Made by a program: the position numbers and the translations under genes
The notes under the pieces: model-generated
Told to the model about the DNA's origin: nothing
Database searches by the model: none
Seen by the model: the letters and a program-made list of their open reading frames with translations, nothing else
Assembly: GCA_035574315.1 (NCBI GenBank)
Contig: DATLYW010000046.1
Coordinates: 1-64,000, forward strand
Origin: Candidatus Zixiibacteriota bacterium
GTDB taxonomy: Bacteria > Desulfobacterota > Binatia > UBA9968
Direction: 5' to 3'
Length of the DNA: 64,000 nucleotides
Part shown: piece by piece, positions 30,294 to 39,227 of the stretch
Layout: every line of letters starts with the position of its first letter
Numbering within the stretch: position 1 is the first letter of the stretch

Positions 30294-32720
30294 ATGGTTG
30301 AACGCACGCGGGCTCCAGCGCAAGCCGATCGAGCTCTGCAGCGGGAAGTTGCCACGCGCCAGGCGGAGGAAGAAGTTCGCCTTCTTCTGACGCTGACCGA
30401 GGCCATCAGCACGGCGGAAGATTTCCACTCGGCGCTGGCGCTGACGCTCCAGAAAGTCTGCGAGTTCGCCGGTTGGGAGTACGGCGAGGCCTGGGCGCCC
30501 AACGAGCGGAAAGATCGACTCGTCATAGCCTCTTCCTGGCATGCGAAGAACGAGCAGGCGGAAAGGATCGCACGGGCCAGGCATGGAATTTCCTTTGCCC
30601 CGCACGAGGGGCTGCCCGGCCGCGTCTGGTCCAGCCGCCGCCCCGAGTGGAACGACGAGCGTGCCCTTCGATCCGGGATCGTGCGGCAGCCGGCGATCCT
30701 CGAGTTGGGCGTCCGGGCCACCTTTGCGATTCCGATCATGGCCGGGTCCGAAGTCTTCGCCGTTTTGTTGTTCGCCATGCTCGAGCCGCGCCGGGAGAGC
30801 ACTCGTCAGGTCGCCATCGTTTCGTCGGTCGCCGCGCAATTGGGGTCGATCATTCGCCGCAAGCGGGCCGAGGACGAGCTCCACAAGCGAGAGACGTTGC
30901 TGCGTACCATCGTCGACAGCTCCAGCAGCGTCATTTACCTCAAGGACGCGGCCGGCAAGTATCTCGACGCGAATCGCCAATACGAGCAGCTCTTCCATCT
31001 CCGTCCGAGCGAGATCCGGGGCAAGACCGACCACGACATTTTCCCCGGAGAGCTGGCGGATGTATTCCGCGCGAACGACGTGAAGGTCCTGGAGGCCGGA
31101 ACTGCGATGGAGTTCGAGGAAGTGGTGCCGTGTGACGACGGCCTGCACACCTTCGTTTCCAGCAAGTTTCCGCTGCTCGATTCCAGCGGAAAGCCATACG
31201 CGGTCTGCGGCATCTCGACCGACGTCACCGAACTGAAAAAAAAGGAAAAGGAGCTCGAAGAACGCCTGCTGCAGCAGGAAGGGTTTTCTCAGAGCGTGCT
31301 CAACACGGTGCAGGTGCCGGTGCTGCTGCTCGACCAGGAGGGACGACTGGACTACGCCAACCCCTGCTTTGAACGACTCTCGGGTTACCGCCTCGAAGAG
31401 GCTCGGGGAAAGGACTGGTTCGAGACGTTCCTGCCGCCCGGGGAGCGCGAACGATTTCGAAATGCCTACCGGACCGTGCTGGCGGGAGCGCCCGTGGTCG
31501 GCGATACCAGCCGGATCGTCACCAGGGACGGGTGTGAGCGCGAGATCGAATGGAACGCGAACCTGCTCAAAGACAAGAACGGCAAGCTGATCGGCGTGCT
31601 CTGCTCGGGATTGGACGTCACCGAGCGGAGAAGGGCCGAGAGCTGGCTGAACAGTCTGGTTCGAGCCGCTCCCGATGCTCTGGTGTCGATCGACCGCCGG
31701 GGCTCGATCGTGGAGTTCAACCCGGCGGCGGAGCGGCTGTTCGGTTATTCCAGGGACGAAGTGGCCGGCAAGCCGGTCGGTCTCCTGATGCCCGAGCCTT
31801 ACAAGTCGGAGCACGGAGATTACATCGCCCGTTACGAAACGACCCGCGAAGCCCGCGCGGTCGGCCGGATTCGCACGGTGAAGGCGAAACGAAAAGACGG
31901 CAGTGTTTTCCCGATCGAGCTGTCCGTCGTGGAGATTCCCACGGAAGAGGGAATTCACTACGCCGCCTTTATCCGGGACATCTCGGAACGAATCAAGCTC
32001 CAGGGGCGGCTGATCGAGCACGAGCGGCTGGCGGCGATCGGCCTGACTTCGGCGAAGTTCGCGCACGAGATCAGCAATCCCATCAACGGCATTTATCTGA
32101 CGGTTCAGCTGCTGCGACAGCGGCTTCAGCAGGCCGGGGCCGCAGACCAGAAAACCCTGGCGACGCTACAGACCATCGTCAGGGAAATCGAACGGTTGAA
32201 CAATCTCCTGGGCGATTTCCGTGCCCTGTACCGCAGCGAACAGTACAAATTTCAGCCGATCTCGGTGGCGCAAGTCGTGGCTCAGACGCTGGCTCTCGAA
32301 GAAGCGGAATATGCGGGCCGGGGAATCCGGGTGCAGGTCGAAATTCCCGCCGATTTGCCCGCGGTGATCGCCGACGGTGACAAGCTCGAGCAGGCGTTGC
32401 TCAATCTCTGCAAGAACGCCGTCGAGGCGATGCCCTGGGGCGGCACGCTTACGGTGCGGGCCGCCGTGAACGGACCCGAGGTTGCAATCGAGGTCAGCGA
32501 CACCGGCACCGGCATTCCGGCGGACATCGATGTCTGGGAACCCTTCAAGACCACCAAGAAAACCGGAACCGGGCTCGGCCTTGTCATCGTCCGGCGAATC
32601 GTCGCCGCTCACGGCGGCACGATCACCTATACGAGCGAATTCGGAAAAGGAACGACCTTCCGTTTGACTCTACCCTTGAGGCCGCAGGAATCGGCGGCCG
32701 AGAAGAGCGCGCCTCTTTGA
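30294..32720 (+). CDS. Cytoplasmic GAF-PAS-PAS-PAS sensor histidine kinase
   Basis: This 808-residue kinase has no membrane segment, so it should sense a cytoplasmic signal. After a short coiled stretch it has a GAF domain (about residues 25-195) and three PAS domains, each ending in a PAC-like segment such as GISTDVTELK, GLDVTERR and FIRDISERI. Next are a HisKA domain with phospho-accepting H591 (KFAHEISNP) and an HATPase domain with N-, G1- and G2-type motifs (NLCKNAVEAM, DTGTGIP, GTGLGLVIV). The catalytic half resembles NtrB/ZraS kinases that partner with sigma-54 activators. No response regulator is adjacent. The start at 30294 follows gggaggg. Confidence 0.9.
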   Translation: MVERTRAPAQADRALQREVATRQAEEEVRLLLTLTEAISTAEDFHSALALTLQKVCEFAGWEYGEAWAPNERKDRLVIASSWHAKNEQAERIARARHGISFAPHEGLPGRVWSSRRPEWNDERALRSGIVRQPAILELGVRATFAIPIMAGSEVFAVLLFAMLEPRRESTRQVAIVSSVAAQLGSIIRRKRAEDELHKRETLLRTIVDSSSSVIYLKDAAGKYLDANRQYEQLFHLRPSEIRGKTDHDIFPGELADVFRANDVKVLEAGTAMEFEEVVPCDDGLHTFVSSKFPLLDSSGKPYAVCGISTDVTELKKKEKELEERLLQQEGFSQSVLNTVQVPVLLLDQEGRLDYANPCFERLSGYRLEEARGKDWFETFLPPGERERFRNAYRTVLAGAPVVGDTSRIVTRDGCEREIEWNANLLKDKNGKLIGVLCSGLDVTERRRAESWLNSLVRAAPDALVSIDRRGSIVEFNPAAERLFGYSRDEVAGKPVGLLMPEPYKSEHGDYIARYETTREARAVGRIRTVKAKRKDGSVFPIELSVVEIPTEEGIHYAAFIRDISERIKLQGRLIEHERLAAIGLTSAKFAHEISNPINGIYLTVQLLRQRLQQAGAADQKTLATLQTIVREIERLNNLLGDFRALYRSEQYKFQPISVAQVVAQTLALEEAEYAGRGIRVQVEIPADLPAVIADGDKLEQALLNLCKNAVEAMPWGGTLTVRAAVNGPEVAIEVSDTGTGIPADIDVWEPFKTTKKTGTGLGLVIVRRIVAAHGGTITYTSEFGKGTTFRLTLPLRPQESAAEKSAPL

Positions 32721-33361
32721 ACCTGGCGGTTTCGACGGCACGCGCCCGAAGAGCGTCGCATCCCGTCATGGAATCGCTGCGATACCTGGTGGCTCTCGGC
32801 CTGGTGGTTGCTTTGCCGCCGCTGTTTCTCTACTGGCTTTTGATCCACCCGCTGGTCCACTTCTGGCGCGCTCGGGGCATCGCGCTGACTTATACGATCG
32901 TCCTGACCGCAGTTGCGCTCGCGATGATGGGCCTGTTCTCCATTCGTCACTATCTCCTGGAAACGGATTTCGGCACGCGTTATCCGCTGGTCGCGCTGGG
33001 AACGGCATGTCTGGCGCTCTCCGCCGCCATGGGCTTTGCGCTGCGCGGGCGCGCGACGATCGCCGTCTTCCTGGGGCTTCCGGAAATAGCTCCGGACTTT
33101 TATCCCCGCAAGCTGATGACCGAAGGCATCTACGGGAGAATCCGGCACCCTCGCTACGTCCAGATCCTGATCGCGCTGGTCGGCTATTCCCTGATCGCCA
33201 ACTATCTCGCCTCGTACCTGATCGTAGCGCTATGGGTGCCGGCCGTTTACATCATCGTTTGCCTGGAAGAGAAAGAGCTGAGAGAGCACTTCGGCGCCGC
33301 CTACGAGGACTACTGCCGTGAGGTCCCCCGGTTCGTGCCCAGGTTGCGCGGCAAGCGGTAA
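32717..33361 (+). CDS. Isoprenylcysteine methyltransferase-like integral membrane protein
   Basis: This 214-residue protein has five or six hydrophobic helices and the C-terminal signature of the ICMT/PEMT-like methyltransferase family: TEGIYGRIRHPRYVQ, then CLEEKELREHFGAAYEDY. These motifs bind S-adenosylmethionine at the membrane surface; the methyl acceptor is unknown in bacteria. The TTG start at 32717 overlaps the kinase stop (TTGA), suggesting coupling. The ATG at 32768 is an alternative that begins right before the first helix. Confidence 0.8.
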   Translation: MNLAVSTARARRASHPVMESLRYLVALGLVVALPPLFLYWLLIHPLVHFWRARGIALTYTIVLTAVALAMMGLFSIRHYLLETDFGTRYPLVALGTACLALSAAMGFALRGRATIAVFLGLPEIAPDFYPRKLMTEGIYGRIRHPRYVQILIALVGYSLIANYLASYLIVALWVPAVYIIVCLEEKELREHFGAAYEDYCREVPRFVPRLRGKR

Positions 33362-33376
33362 GCGAACCGCCGATTC

Positions 33377-33868
33377 TCACCGCTCCTTCAGTTCCGGGGA
33401 CTGCTCGCCCAGATCCCAGGTGAGCGTGCGGCGGACGGTTTTGCCCTTCGGCACCGAAATCCGCTTGATCTCACGGGTGACGCCGTTGAACGTGGCGCTT
33501 ACCCGATAATCGCCGGACGGCAGCTGGATGTAAAAAAACGGGCCGTTGGTGGTGAGAGAGACGATCTCACCGCCCTTGATCTCCGCCACGGCGAGCTTGA
33601 TCCCGGCCAGATACGGACCCCGCTTCTCCGCGAAGGTGAGCTGCACGTTGTAATCTTTCGCCAGCGCCTCGATCGCTTCCCGCTCCTCGCTGCTCACCCC
33701 GCCGTGGAGATAGCGATAGCCCTGCGGGCTCTTTCCCTGTTCAACCGAAGACCCCGAGCCCATTTCCTGCGCGAACAGCTCCGCCGTCGGAATGCCGCAT
33801 CTTACCGGCCCGGCGAGCGTCGCGACCAGAGCACCCAGCAGGATCCGCAAATGAAATGTCGAACGCAT
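33377..33868 (-). CDS. Secreted protein of unknown function
   Basis: This 163-residue protein has a signal peptide (LRILLGALVATLAGPVRC) and a C-terminal beta-sandwich-like region (FFYIQLPSGDYRVSATFNGVTREIKRISVPKGKTVRRTLTWDL). The latter resembles carboxypeptidase regulatory-like or PEGA-like domains that decorate surface proteins. No catalytic motif is visible. A good ribosome site (ggaggggg) precedes the ATG. The repeat element at 33889-34017 lies immediately upstream. Confidence 0.7.
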   Translation of the reverse strand: MRSTFHLRILLGALVATLAGPVRCGIPTAELFAQEMGSGSSVEQGKSPQGYRYLHGGVSSEEREAIEALAKDYNVQLTFAEKRGPYLAGIKLAVAEIKGGEIVSLTTNGPFFYIQLPSGDYRVSATFNGVTREIKRISVPKGKTVRRTLTWDLGEQSPELKER

Positions 33869-33888
33869 AACCCCCTCCGCTTCTAAGA

Positions 33889-34017
33889 GTTCAAACCGTT
33901 CAAGCCCGTCAACCGCCGCGCTCCGTTCAAACCGTGCCGCCCCGAAGGCGGCGATTCAATCCTCTGCGGCGGTTCGAAACCTCGAACCGGAAACCGGAAA
34001 CCAGGAACGGGAATCCA
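33889..34017 (-). repeat. Composite intergenic repeat, locus A (9-base plus 7-base periodicity)
   Basis: From 33889 six consecutive 9-base units follow the pattern GTTCAANCC. The next bases form a GCCGCC/GGCGGC hairpin at 33937-33953. From about 33974 come 7-base units like GGAAACC. The same two-part arrangement recurs at 42640-42775 and 55314-55420. Here it lies upstream of the secreted-protein gene and downstream of the glycine-zipper gene. Confidence 0.7.
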
Positions 34018-34023
34018 TGTCGG

Positions 34024-34362
34024 CTAGTATTCTTTCGCTTCCTTCCTGATTCGCTCCAGCTCCCTGCGCTGGCTTTCGAGCTCTTCTCGAGATTCCTTGA
34101 GCTGCCGTTCCAGCTCCGCCTGGCGGTTCTGCAACGCCTGGATCTGGTCGCCGATCAACGCTCCCGCGCCCAGGCCCAAGGCCCCGCCGATGGCGGCGCC
34201 CGTGCCGGGGCGCCCGACCGCGCTGCCGATAATGCCTCCGGCGGCCGCTCCGCCGATCCCGCCGGCCACCGCACCGGTCTCGCGCGTGGTCATGGGCGTC
34301 GAGCAGGAAGCAAGCCCCGCTGCAAGCAGCAAACCGATAATCAGGATCCGGATAGGTTTCAT
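34024..34362 (-). CDS. Glycine-zipper lipoprotein with coiled-coil tail
   Basis: This 112-residue protein has a lipoprotein signal with lipobox LASC, a glycine-zipper region (GAVAGGIGGAAAGGIIG, then GAAIGGALGLGAGALIG) and a C-terminal coiled coil of about 45 residues rich in Glu, Arg and Gln (from IQALQNRQAELERQL to the end). This resembles YMGG/Gly-zipper envelope proteins and small Lpp-like tethers. The start at 34362 has a GGAGG site. A sigma-54 promoter lies 25 bases upstream. A role in outer-membrane integrity during stress is plausible but unproven. Confidence 0.82.
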   Translation of the reverse strand: MKPIRILIIGLLLAAGLASCSTPMTTRETGAVAGGIGGAAAGGIIGSAVGRPGTGAAIGGALGLGAGALIGDQIQALQNRQAELERQLKESREELESQRRELERIRKEAKEY

Positions 34363-34386
34363 GTCTGTCCTCCGAGAGATGTATCC

Positions 34387-34401
34387 GCAAGAAACGTGCC
34401 C
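34387..34401 (-). promoter_or_regulatory. Sigma-54 promoter for the glycine-zipper lipoprotein
   Basis: On the minus strand it reads GGGCAC, GTTTC, TTGC. Only the leading base departs from consensus. The predicted start near 34375 gives a 13-base leader that just contains the GGAGG ribosome site. Confidence 0.65.
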
Positions 34402-34660
34402 CGAAGGCGCCAGATTCGTCCCGACGCGGAAACGGCGCTGCGCATCGCAGAAAAGCCCGCGCTTCGGTCGCGCCGGAAACATTCTCCCCGATCGCATCCT
34501 GTCATTGCTGCAAGTACCGCAAGTCGGCCTTTTGCAGCGGCGCGAACCCATGCGGCTTGCGGCGGATCTCCGTCCCACCGTTTTATCCTTTTCACGACTT
34601 GCAAGAATTCAAGCCGTTTTTTCGCATTTCTGAAACACAATCTTCAGCCGACGAAATCGT

Positions 34661-34675
34661 TGGCACATCGGATGC
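34661..34675 (+). promoter_or_regulatory. Sigma-54-like promoter for the DUF6448 gene
   Basis: The site reads TGGCAC, ATCGG, ATGC. It has both doublets at the right spacing but A instead of T in the -12 box. Transcription would start near 34687, 23 bases before the ATG. Confidence 0.55.
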
Positions 34676-34709
34676 ATAAGCCTCCCATGAGCTTTCGAGG
34701 GTGACTTAC

Positions 34710-35366
34710 ATGCTACACAAGACCCGTCCTGGCAAGTTGGCTCTCTTGATTAGCGTCGCGGCCGCTGCGCTTCTGTGGGATCCGGGATTTTCCTCCTTTG
34801 TCCCGCTCGTGCTCGCCCACTGTGACACCCTGGACGGTCCTGTAGTCCAGGATGCCCGCAAAGCCCTCGAAGCCGGGAACGTCGATCGGGCTCTGATCTG
34901 GGTTCGAAAACCGGACGAGGCCGAGATCCGGGAAGCTTTCAACAAGACACTAGCGGTTCGCAGGCTCGGTGCGGAAGCAAGAGAGCTCGCCGACCGCTAT
35001 TTCTTCGAGACCCTGGTGCGCGTCCATCGGTCAGGCGAAGGAGAGCCTTATACCGGGCTCAAACCGGCCGGCTCGCCGGTGGATCCGGGAATCGAAGCGG
35101 CCGACAGAGCCGTCGAGACCGGTAGCGTGGATGCCCTTGCCGATCGGCTCGGGCGGGAAGTCGCCGAAACCATCCGCTCCCGTTTCAGCTCGGTCATGGC
35201 GAAGAAGCGGCACAAGGATGAGAGCGTCGCCGCCGGACGCGACTACGTGGAAGCCTACGTCGCCTTCATTCACCAGGTGGAAAAGCTGCACGCCTTGCTG
35301 GCCGGCGCTCACGCGCCCGACCACGGCAGCGAAATGATGGGACATCGCCGGGATCCCGGCCACTGA
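34710..35366 (+). CDS. DUF6448 family secreted protein
   Basis: This 218-residue protein has a long signal peptide that would be cut before HCDTLDGPVV, the hallmark start of DUF6448 proteins. Further family features are ALEAGNVDRALIWVRK, DRYFFETLVRVHRSGEGEPYTGLKPAG and a helical C-terminus. The exposed N-terminal His-Cys could bind a metal after cleavage; this is inference. The GTG at 34701 is in frame, but the ATG at 34710 has the better ribosome site (gaggg). The function of the family is unknown. Confidence 0.8.
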   Translation: MLHKTRPGKLALLISVAAAALLWDPGFSSFVPLVLAHCDTLDGPVVQDARKALEAGNVDRALIWVRKPDEAEIREAFNKTLAVRRLGAEARELADRYFFETLVRVHRSGEGEPYTGLKPAGSPVDPGIEAADRAVETGSVDALADRLGREVAETIRSRFSSVMAKKRHKDESVAAGRDYVEAYVAFIHQVEKLHALLAGAHAPDHGSEMMGHRRDPGH

Positions 35367-35409
35367 TGCAGGATCGGGTTCAGCCCTGCCGCGGCGGACC
35401 GGCTTCAGG

Positions 35410-36603
35410 TCAGCAGATGGGATGGATGCCGGCGGCGAGCTCCGCGCAAAATTCCCTCGTCCTCGCAAGGTTTGCGGCGACGATCGTGCGGACCTGCTTT
35501 GTGACGTCTCCGAGCTCCGCTCCCTTCGTCAGCTCGAGCTGCACCGAGGTGATCCACGGACGATCCACGGGGTCGCCGATGCGACTGCACAGCCATACGA
35601 AGACCTGCTCGACGCCTGAAACCTCCCGGTAAATCCGGCCGGCCAGGAGGTGGGCCAGAACGCTGTAAATCTTGCCCACGTGGCTCACCGGATTTTTTCC
35701 TGCGGCCGCTTCCGAGCCACGCGGGCGATTGAGCGCGATGATGCCGTTGACCTGATTTCCCCGCCCCACCTCTCCCGAGTCGGCGTCTTCCGCCGAAGTC
35801 CCAAGAACCGAGAGGTACATCCCGGCCGGTCCCGCGCCGCGCCGGTCCAACGTGTTGATACTCACCGCGACCTCCCGGAGCCGCCGCAGGCGGGACCGGA
35901 GATACGCCAGGAGGGTCTCGCGCATTTCCTCCTTTTTTCGAAAATAGCTTCGCTCGCCGGTCACGTACCCGTCGAGAAGCGGCATCGCAACCGTAACCCC
36001 GAGGCGATCCCGCTTGCGTATTCCCATGACCTTGACGTCCTTGCCGCTTTCGGGATACCGGCTCTTGAAATCCGGCCCGTTCAGGAACCTCTCCGTTTCG
36101 AGCACGAGGCTCTCCGTTTCCGTGAGAGGAGCGTATCCCACCGCCGCCGAGGTGTCGTTCGCCGCAACCGTGCGTGCCTTCCGGCGAAAAATTCCGGCCA
36201 GTTCTTCCGAGCCCCCTTTGAGCTCCACCTGGATTGCCAGGTGCCTGTCCGGATCGATGTTGGGAAAATTGGTTTCGAACCAGCTCCTGGCGGCCTCTGC
36301 CGCGAGGCTGCAGACGTCGAACTCTTCGACCGGAGTGGCGCGATCGCCGATCACGAGCCGCATGGGCTCGACCACCCGTCCTCCCCCGTAACGACGCTCG
36401 ACCTTGCCGGCGATCAAAAGACCCTTGTCGCAGTTGTAATGGAGGACCCGCCCGACCTTCCGCTCGTATGCGGCGTACAGCTCCCGCGAGATGTGCTCCA
36501 TGACGAGGTCACAAATCGTATCCGGATGGCCCACCCCCTTGCGCTCCACAATTTCGACGTCGCTTCGGGCAGCGTCGATCTGGTCGATGTAAAACTCGCC
36601 CAT
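35410..36603 (-). CDS. S-adenosylmethionine synthetase, archaeal type
   Basis: This 397-residue enzyme makes S-adenosylmethionine from methionine and ATP. It matches the archaeal-type family (PF01941), not bacterial MetK: EIVERKGVGHPDTICD (18-33), HYNCDKGLL, NDTSAAVGYAPL, and late GRGNQVNGIIALNRPRG and KNPVSHVGKIYS. The ATG at 36603 fits the family N-terminus; longer open frames upstream are spurious. A sigma-54 promoter core at 36618-36632 predicts a transcript start only about 3 bases before the ATG, so translation may be nearly leaderless. It is divergent from ftsH. Confidence 0.93.
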   Translation of the reverse strand: MGEFYIDQIDAARSDVEIVERKGVGHPDTICDLVMEHISRELYAAYERKVGRVLHYNCDKGLLIAGKVERRYGGGRVVEPMRLVIGDRATPVEEFDVCSLAAEAARSWFETNFPNIDPDRHLAIQVELKGGSEELAGIFRRKARTVAANDTSAAVGYAPLTETESLVLETERFLNGPDFKSRYPESGKDVKVMGIRKRDRLGVTVAMPLLDGYVTGERSYFRKKEEMRETLLAYLRSRLRRLREVAVSINTLDRRGAGPAGMYLSVLGTSAEDADSGEVGRGNQVNGIIALNRPRGSEAAAGKNPVSHVGKIYSVLAHLLAGRIYREVSGVEQVFVWLCSRIGDPVDRPWITSVQLELTKGAELGDVTKQVRTIVAANLARTREFCAELAAGIHPIC

Positions 36604-36617
36604 CGTCCGGCGGACCG

Positions 36618-36632
36618 GCAAGAGACATGCCA
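36618..36632 (-). promoter_or_regulatory. Sigma-54 promoter for S-adenosylmethionine synthetase
   Basis: On the minus strand it reads TGGCAT, GTCTC, TTGC, an exact core. The predicted start near 36606 is almost at the ATG, which either means a leaderless message or weakens the call. Confidence 0.6.
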
Positions 36633-36780
36633 GAGCCGCACCCCGCTCCCCTGCCGGGCATGACCGGAGCCCCAATGGCACTTTCGCCAAGAAGACCCGG
36701 GACTTTTCTCCCTGGTGCGAAAAAATGAAGCCGGCCGATGACCGCCGGCGCGTTTTTCGCTGATTGCGGCCACGCTGTTC

Positions 36781-36795
36781 TGGCACGCTGGTTGC
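36781..36795 (+). promoter_or_regulatory. Sigma-54 promoter for ftsH
   Basis: The site reads TGGCAC, GCTGG, TTGC, an exact core. The start is predicted near 36807, 16 bases before the ATG, leaving room for the gagga ribosome site. An 8-base inverted pair (GCGAAAAA at 36717-36724 and TTTTTCGC about 30 bases on) lies 30-65 bases upstream. Confidence 0.78.
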
Positions 36796-36822
36796 GGGAA
36801 CGAAAATGAGGAGATCCAGGCC

Positions 36823-38745
36823 ATGGCGCAAAAGCAACCGGACCTTTCGCTCTGGTTTTTCATCGTGGCCGTCTTGGTCATTCTGGCCATCCAAACCACG
36901 TTTCTTAGACCGCAGCCCGAGACCCTTTCTTACAGCCAGTTCAAATCCCTGGCCAGGCAGGGCCTGGTAACGGACCTGGTCGTGGAAACGCAGACGATTC
37001 GCGGCAATCTGAAGGCCGAGGGCTTGAAACAGGTCTTTACGGAAGAAAAAATCAGCCAGCTTACCAGGGACGGCAAAACCGTTTTTCCGTTCACGGTGGT
37101 CCGGGTCGAAGACCCGGACCTGACCAGGGAGCTCGAAGAGCTGGGGATCCCGTTTCGCGGAGAGGTGACCAGCAACTGGCTTCCCACGATCCTCTCCTGG
37201 GTGGTTCCCATCGCCGTCTTCTTCGTCCTGTGGAGTTATTTCTTCTCCCGGGTGGGCGGCGGCGGAGGGCTCATGCAGATCGGCAAGAGCAAGGCCAAGG
37301 TCTACATCGAAAAGAAGACCGGCGTGACCTTCGCGGACGTCGAGGGCATCGACGAAGCGGAGGAAGAGCTGGTCGAAGTGGTCGAGTTCCTCAAGAACCC
37401 GGCCAAGTATCAGCGGCTCGGCGGGCGCATCCCCAAAGGGGTGCTGCTCATCGGACCGCCGGGGACCGGAAAGACGCTACTGGCGCGGGCCGTGGCCGGA
37501 GAGGCCGGGGTGCCGTTCTTCAGCATCTCGGGGTCGGATTTCGTCGAGATGTTCGTGGGGGTCGGCGCGGCGCGGGTTCGCGATCTGTTCGCGCAGGCGG
37601 TTCAGTACGCGCCGAGCATCATATTCATCGACGAGCTCGACGCTCTGGGGAAAGCGCGCGGATTGAACATTCTCACGAGCCACGACGAGCGCGAGCAGAC
37701 GCTCAACCAGTTGCTCGCGGAAATGGACGGCTTCGACCCGAACCAGGGGGTCATCATCATGGCCGCGACCAACCGGCCCGAGATTCTCGACCCCGCGCTG
37801 CTCAGGCCGGGCCGGTTCGATCGCCACGTCCTGGTGGACCGGCCCGACCTCAAGGGGCGCGAGAAGATCCTGCGCCTGCACGCGAAACGAATCAAGCTCT
37901 CCCCTTCCGTCGACCTCGCGGTGATCGCCGCCAAGACACCGGGCTTCGTGGGCGCCGACCTCGCCAACATCGTCAACGAAGCGGCGCTGCTGGCCGCCCG
38001 CCAGGGCAAGGACGCGGTCGAGATGTCGGATTTCGACGAGGCTATCGAGAGAGTGGTCGCCGGGCTGCAGAAGAAGAACCGCGTGATGAGCCCGAAGGAA
38101 AAAAAGGTGGTCGCATACCATGAGTGTGGCCACGCGCTGGTCGCCGAGTTGGTGCCGGGCGCCGATCCAGTCTCCAAGATCTCGATCATCCCGCGTGGAG
38201 TCGCGGCGCTCGGCTACACGCAGCAGCTCCCGACCGAAGACCGCTATCTGATGAGCCGCTCCGAGCTGGTGGCGAAGATCTCGGTTCTCCTCGGCGGCCG
38301 GGTCGCCGAGGAGATGGTCTTCGGTGATGTCTCTACCGGCGCCCAGAACGATTTGCAGAAGGCGACCGAGATCGCCCGAACGATGGTGACGCGATTCGGC
38401 ATGAGCCAGAAGCTCGGCCTGGCGTCGCTCGAGGGTCCGAGGACGCCGCCGTTTCTTCCCGTGCCCGTGCAGACGCCCAGGGAGTACAGCGAGCGCACCG
38501 CGCAGGCGATCGACGAAGAAGTGAACCGGATTCTCTCCGAGGCGTACGCGAAGGTCCAGGAAATCCTCGGCTCGTATCGGCCGGCGCTGGACGCGCTGGC
38601 GACGGTCCTCCTGGAAAAGGAAACGATCGAGCGTCCCATGCTCCAGGCGATTCTGAAAGAGACGGCGCTCGACGGCATCCGTCGCGCCGCGGGAGAAGCC
38701 CCCGGTGAAAAACCGGACGGCGAGCCGGCCAAAGCGCACGCCTGA
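36823..38745 (+). CDS. ftsH: ATP-dependent membrane zinc protease FtsH
   Basis: This 640-residue AAA+ protease has a first membrane helix at residues 10-27, a periplasmic domain, a second helix at about 122-143, Walker A GPPGTGKT (211-218), Walker [11 protein letters not shown] (266-275), the second region of homology with arginine fingers, and the protease site HECGH (433-437). The family usually has HEAGH, but the zinc-binding HExxH is kept; the third ligand is in [10 protein letters not shown]. It degrades damaged membrane proteins and some regulators. It begins a plus-strand run including archease and RtcB and has a sigma-54 promoter. Confidence 0.96.
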   Translation: MAQKQPDLSLWFFIVAVLVILAIQTTFLRPQPETLSYSQFKSLARQGLVTDLVVETQTIRGNLKAEGLKQVFTEEKISQLTRDGKTVFPFTVVRVEDPDLTRELEELGIPFRGEVTSNWLPTILSWVVPIAVFFVLWSYFFSRVGGGGGLMQIGKSKAKVYIEKKTGVTFADVEGIDEAEEELVEVVEFLKNPAKYQRLGGRIPKGVLLIGPPGTGKTLLARAVAGEAGVPFFSISGSDFVEMFVGVGAARVRDLFAQAVQYAPSIIFIDELDALGKARGLNILTSHDEREQTLNQLLAEMDGFDPNQGVIIMAATNRPEILDPALLRPGRFDRHVLVDRPDLKGREKILRLHAKRIKLSPSVDLAVIAAKTPGFVGADLANIVNEAALLAARQGKDAVEMSDFDEAIERVVAGLQKKNRVMSPKEKKVVAYHECGHALVAELVPGADPVSKISIIPRGVAALGYTQQLPTEDRYLMSRSELVAKISVLLGGRVAEEMVFGDVSTGAQNDLQKATEIARTMVTRFGMSQKLGLASLEGPRTPPFLPVPVQTPREYSERTAQAIDEEVNRILSEAYAKVQEILGSYRPALDALATVLLEKETIERPMLQAILKETALDGIRRAAGEAPGEKPDGEPAKAHA

Positions 38746-38781
38746 CCGCTTTCGGCCGACTCGGCAAGCAGGGAAACGACC

Positions 38782-39204
38782 TTGAGCAGTCAGGTTCGCT
38801 GGGAGCATTTTCCGCACGGGGCGGACATCGGGGTGCGCGGGATCGGAAGCTCCAAGGAGGAGGCCTTCGAGCAGGCGGCGGTGGCGCTCACGGCGGTCGT
38901 CACCGACCCGGCGCTGGTCGCCCCGGGCGAGTGCGTGCCGCTTTCCTGCGAGGCTCCCGACGACGAGCTTTTGCTCGTCAACTGGCTCAACGCCGTGATT
39001 TACGAGATGGCGGTCAGGCGCATGCTCTTTGCCCGGTTCGAAGTCCGGATCTCGGGTCGAAGGCTCGATGCAAAGGCGTGGGGCGAGCCCGTCGATCCGG
39101 CCAGGCACGAGCCGGCGGTCGAGGTCAAAGGCGCGACCTGTACGGGCCTCAGGGTGGGGCGCGAGGACGGTGTCTGGGTTGCGCAGTGCGTGGTCGACGT
39201 GTAG
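38782..39204 (+). CDS. Archease (RtcB activator)
   Basis: This 140-residue protein has the archease fold pattern: [26 protein letters not shown] at the N-terminus, [13 protein letters not shown] in the middle and a C-terminal VKGATCTGL strand. Archease helps load GMP onto RtcB and allows several turnovers. The start is TTG. It lies 36 bp after ftsH and 23 bp before rtcB, the expected functional pairing. Confidence 0.9.
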   Translation: MSSQVRWEHFPHGADIGVRGIGSSKEEAFEQAAVALTAVVTDPALVAPGECVPLSCEAPDDELLLVNWLNAVIYEMAVRRMLFARFEVRISGRRLDAKAWGEPVDPARHEPAVEVKGATCTGLRVGREDGVWVAQCVVDV

Positions 39205-39227
39205 TCGATTCGTATAAGGAGAACGTC

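Larger units (their letters stand above)
34363..34709. other. 347-bp divergent intergenic region with two sigma-54-type promoters
   Basis: The gap between the glycine-zipper gene and the DUF6448 gene holds one promoter facing each way (34387-34401 minus, 34661-34675 plus). Its right half is AT-richer than its surroundings, with TTTTTTCGC at 34617-34625. No ORF in it is convincing. Confidence 0.6.

Noticed and set aside
33889..34017. Repeat tract considered as a CRISPR array
   Set aside because: The units are 9 and 7 bases, degenerate and without spacers, and no cas genes are present.
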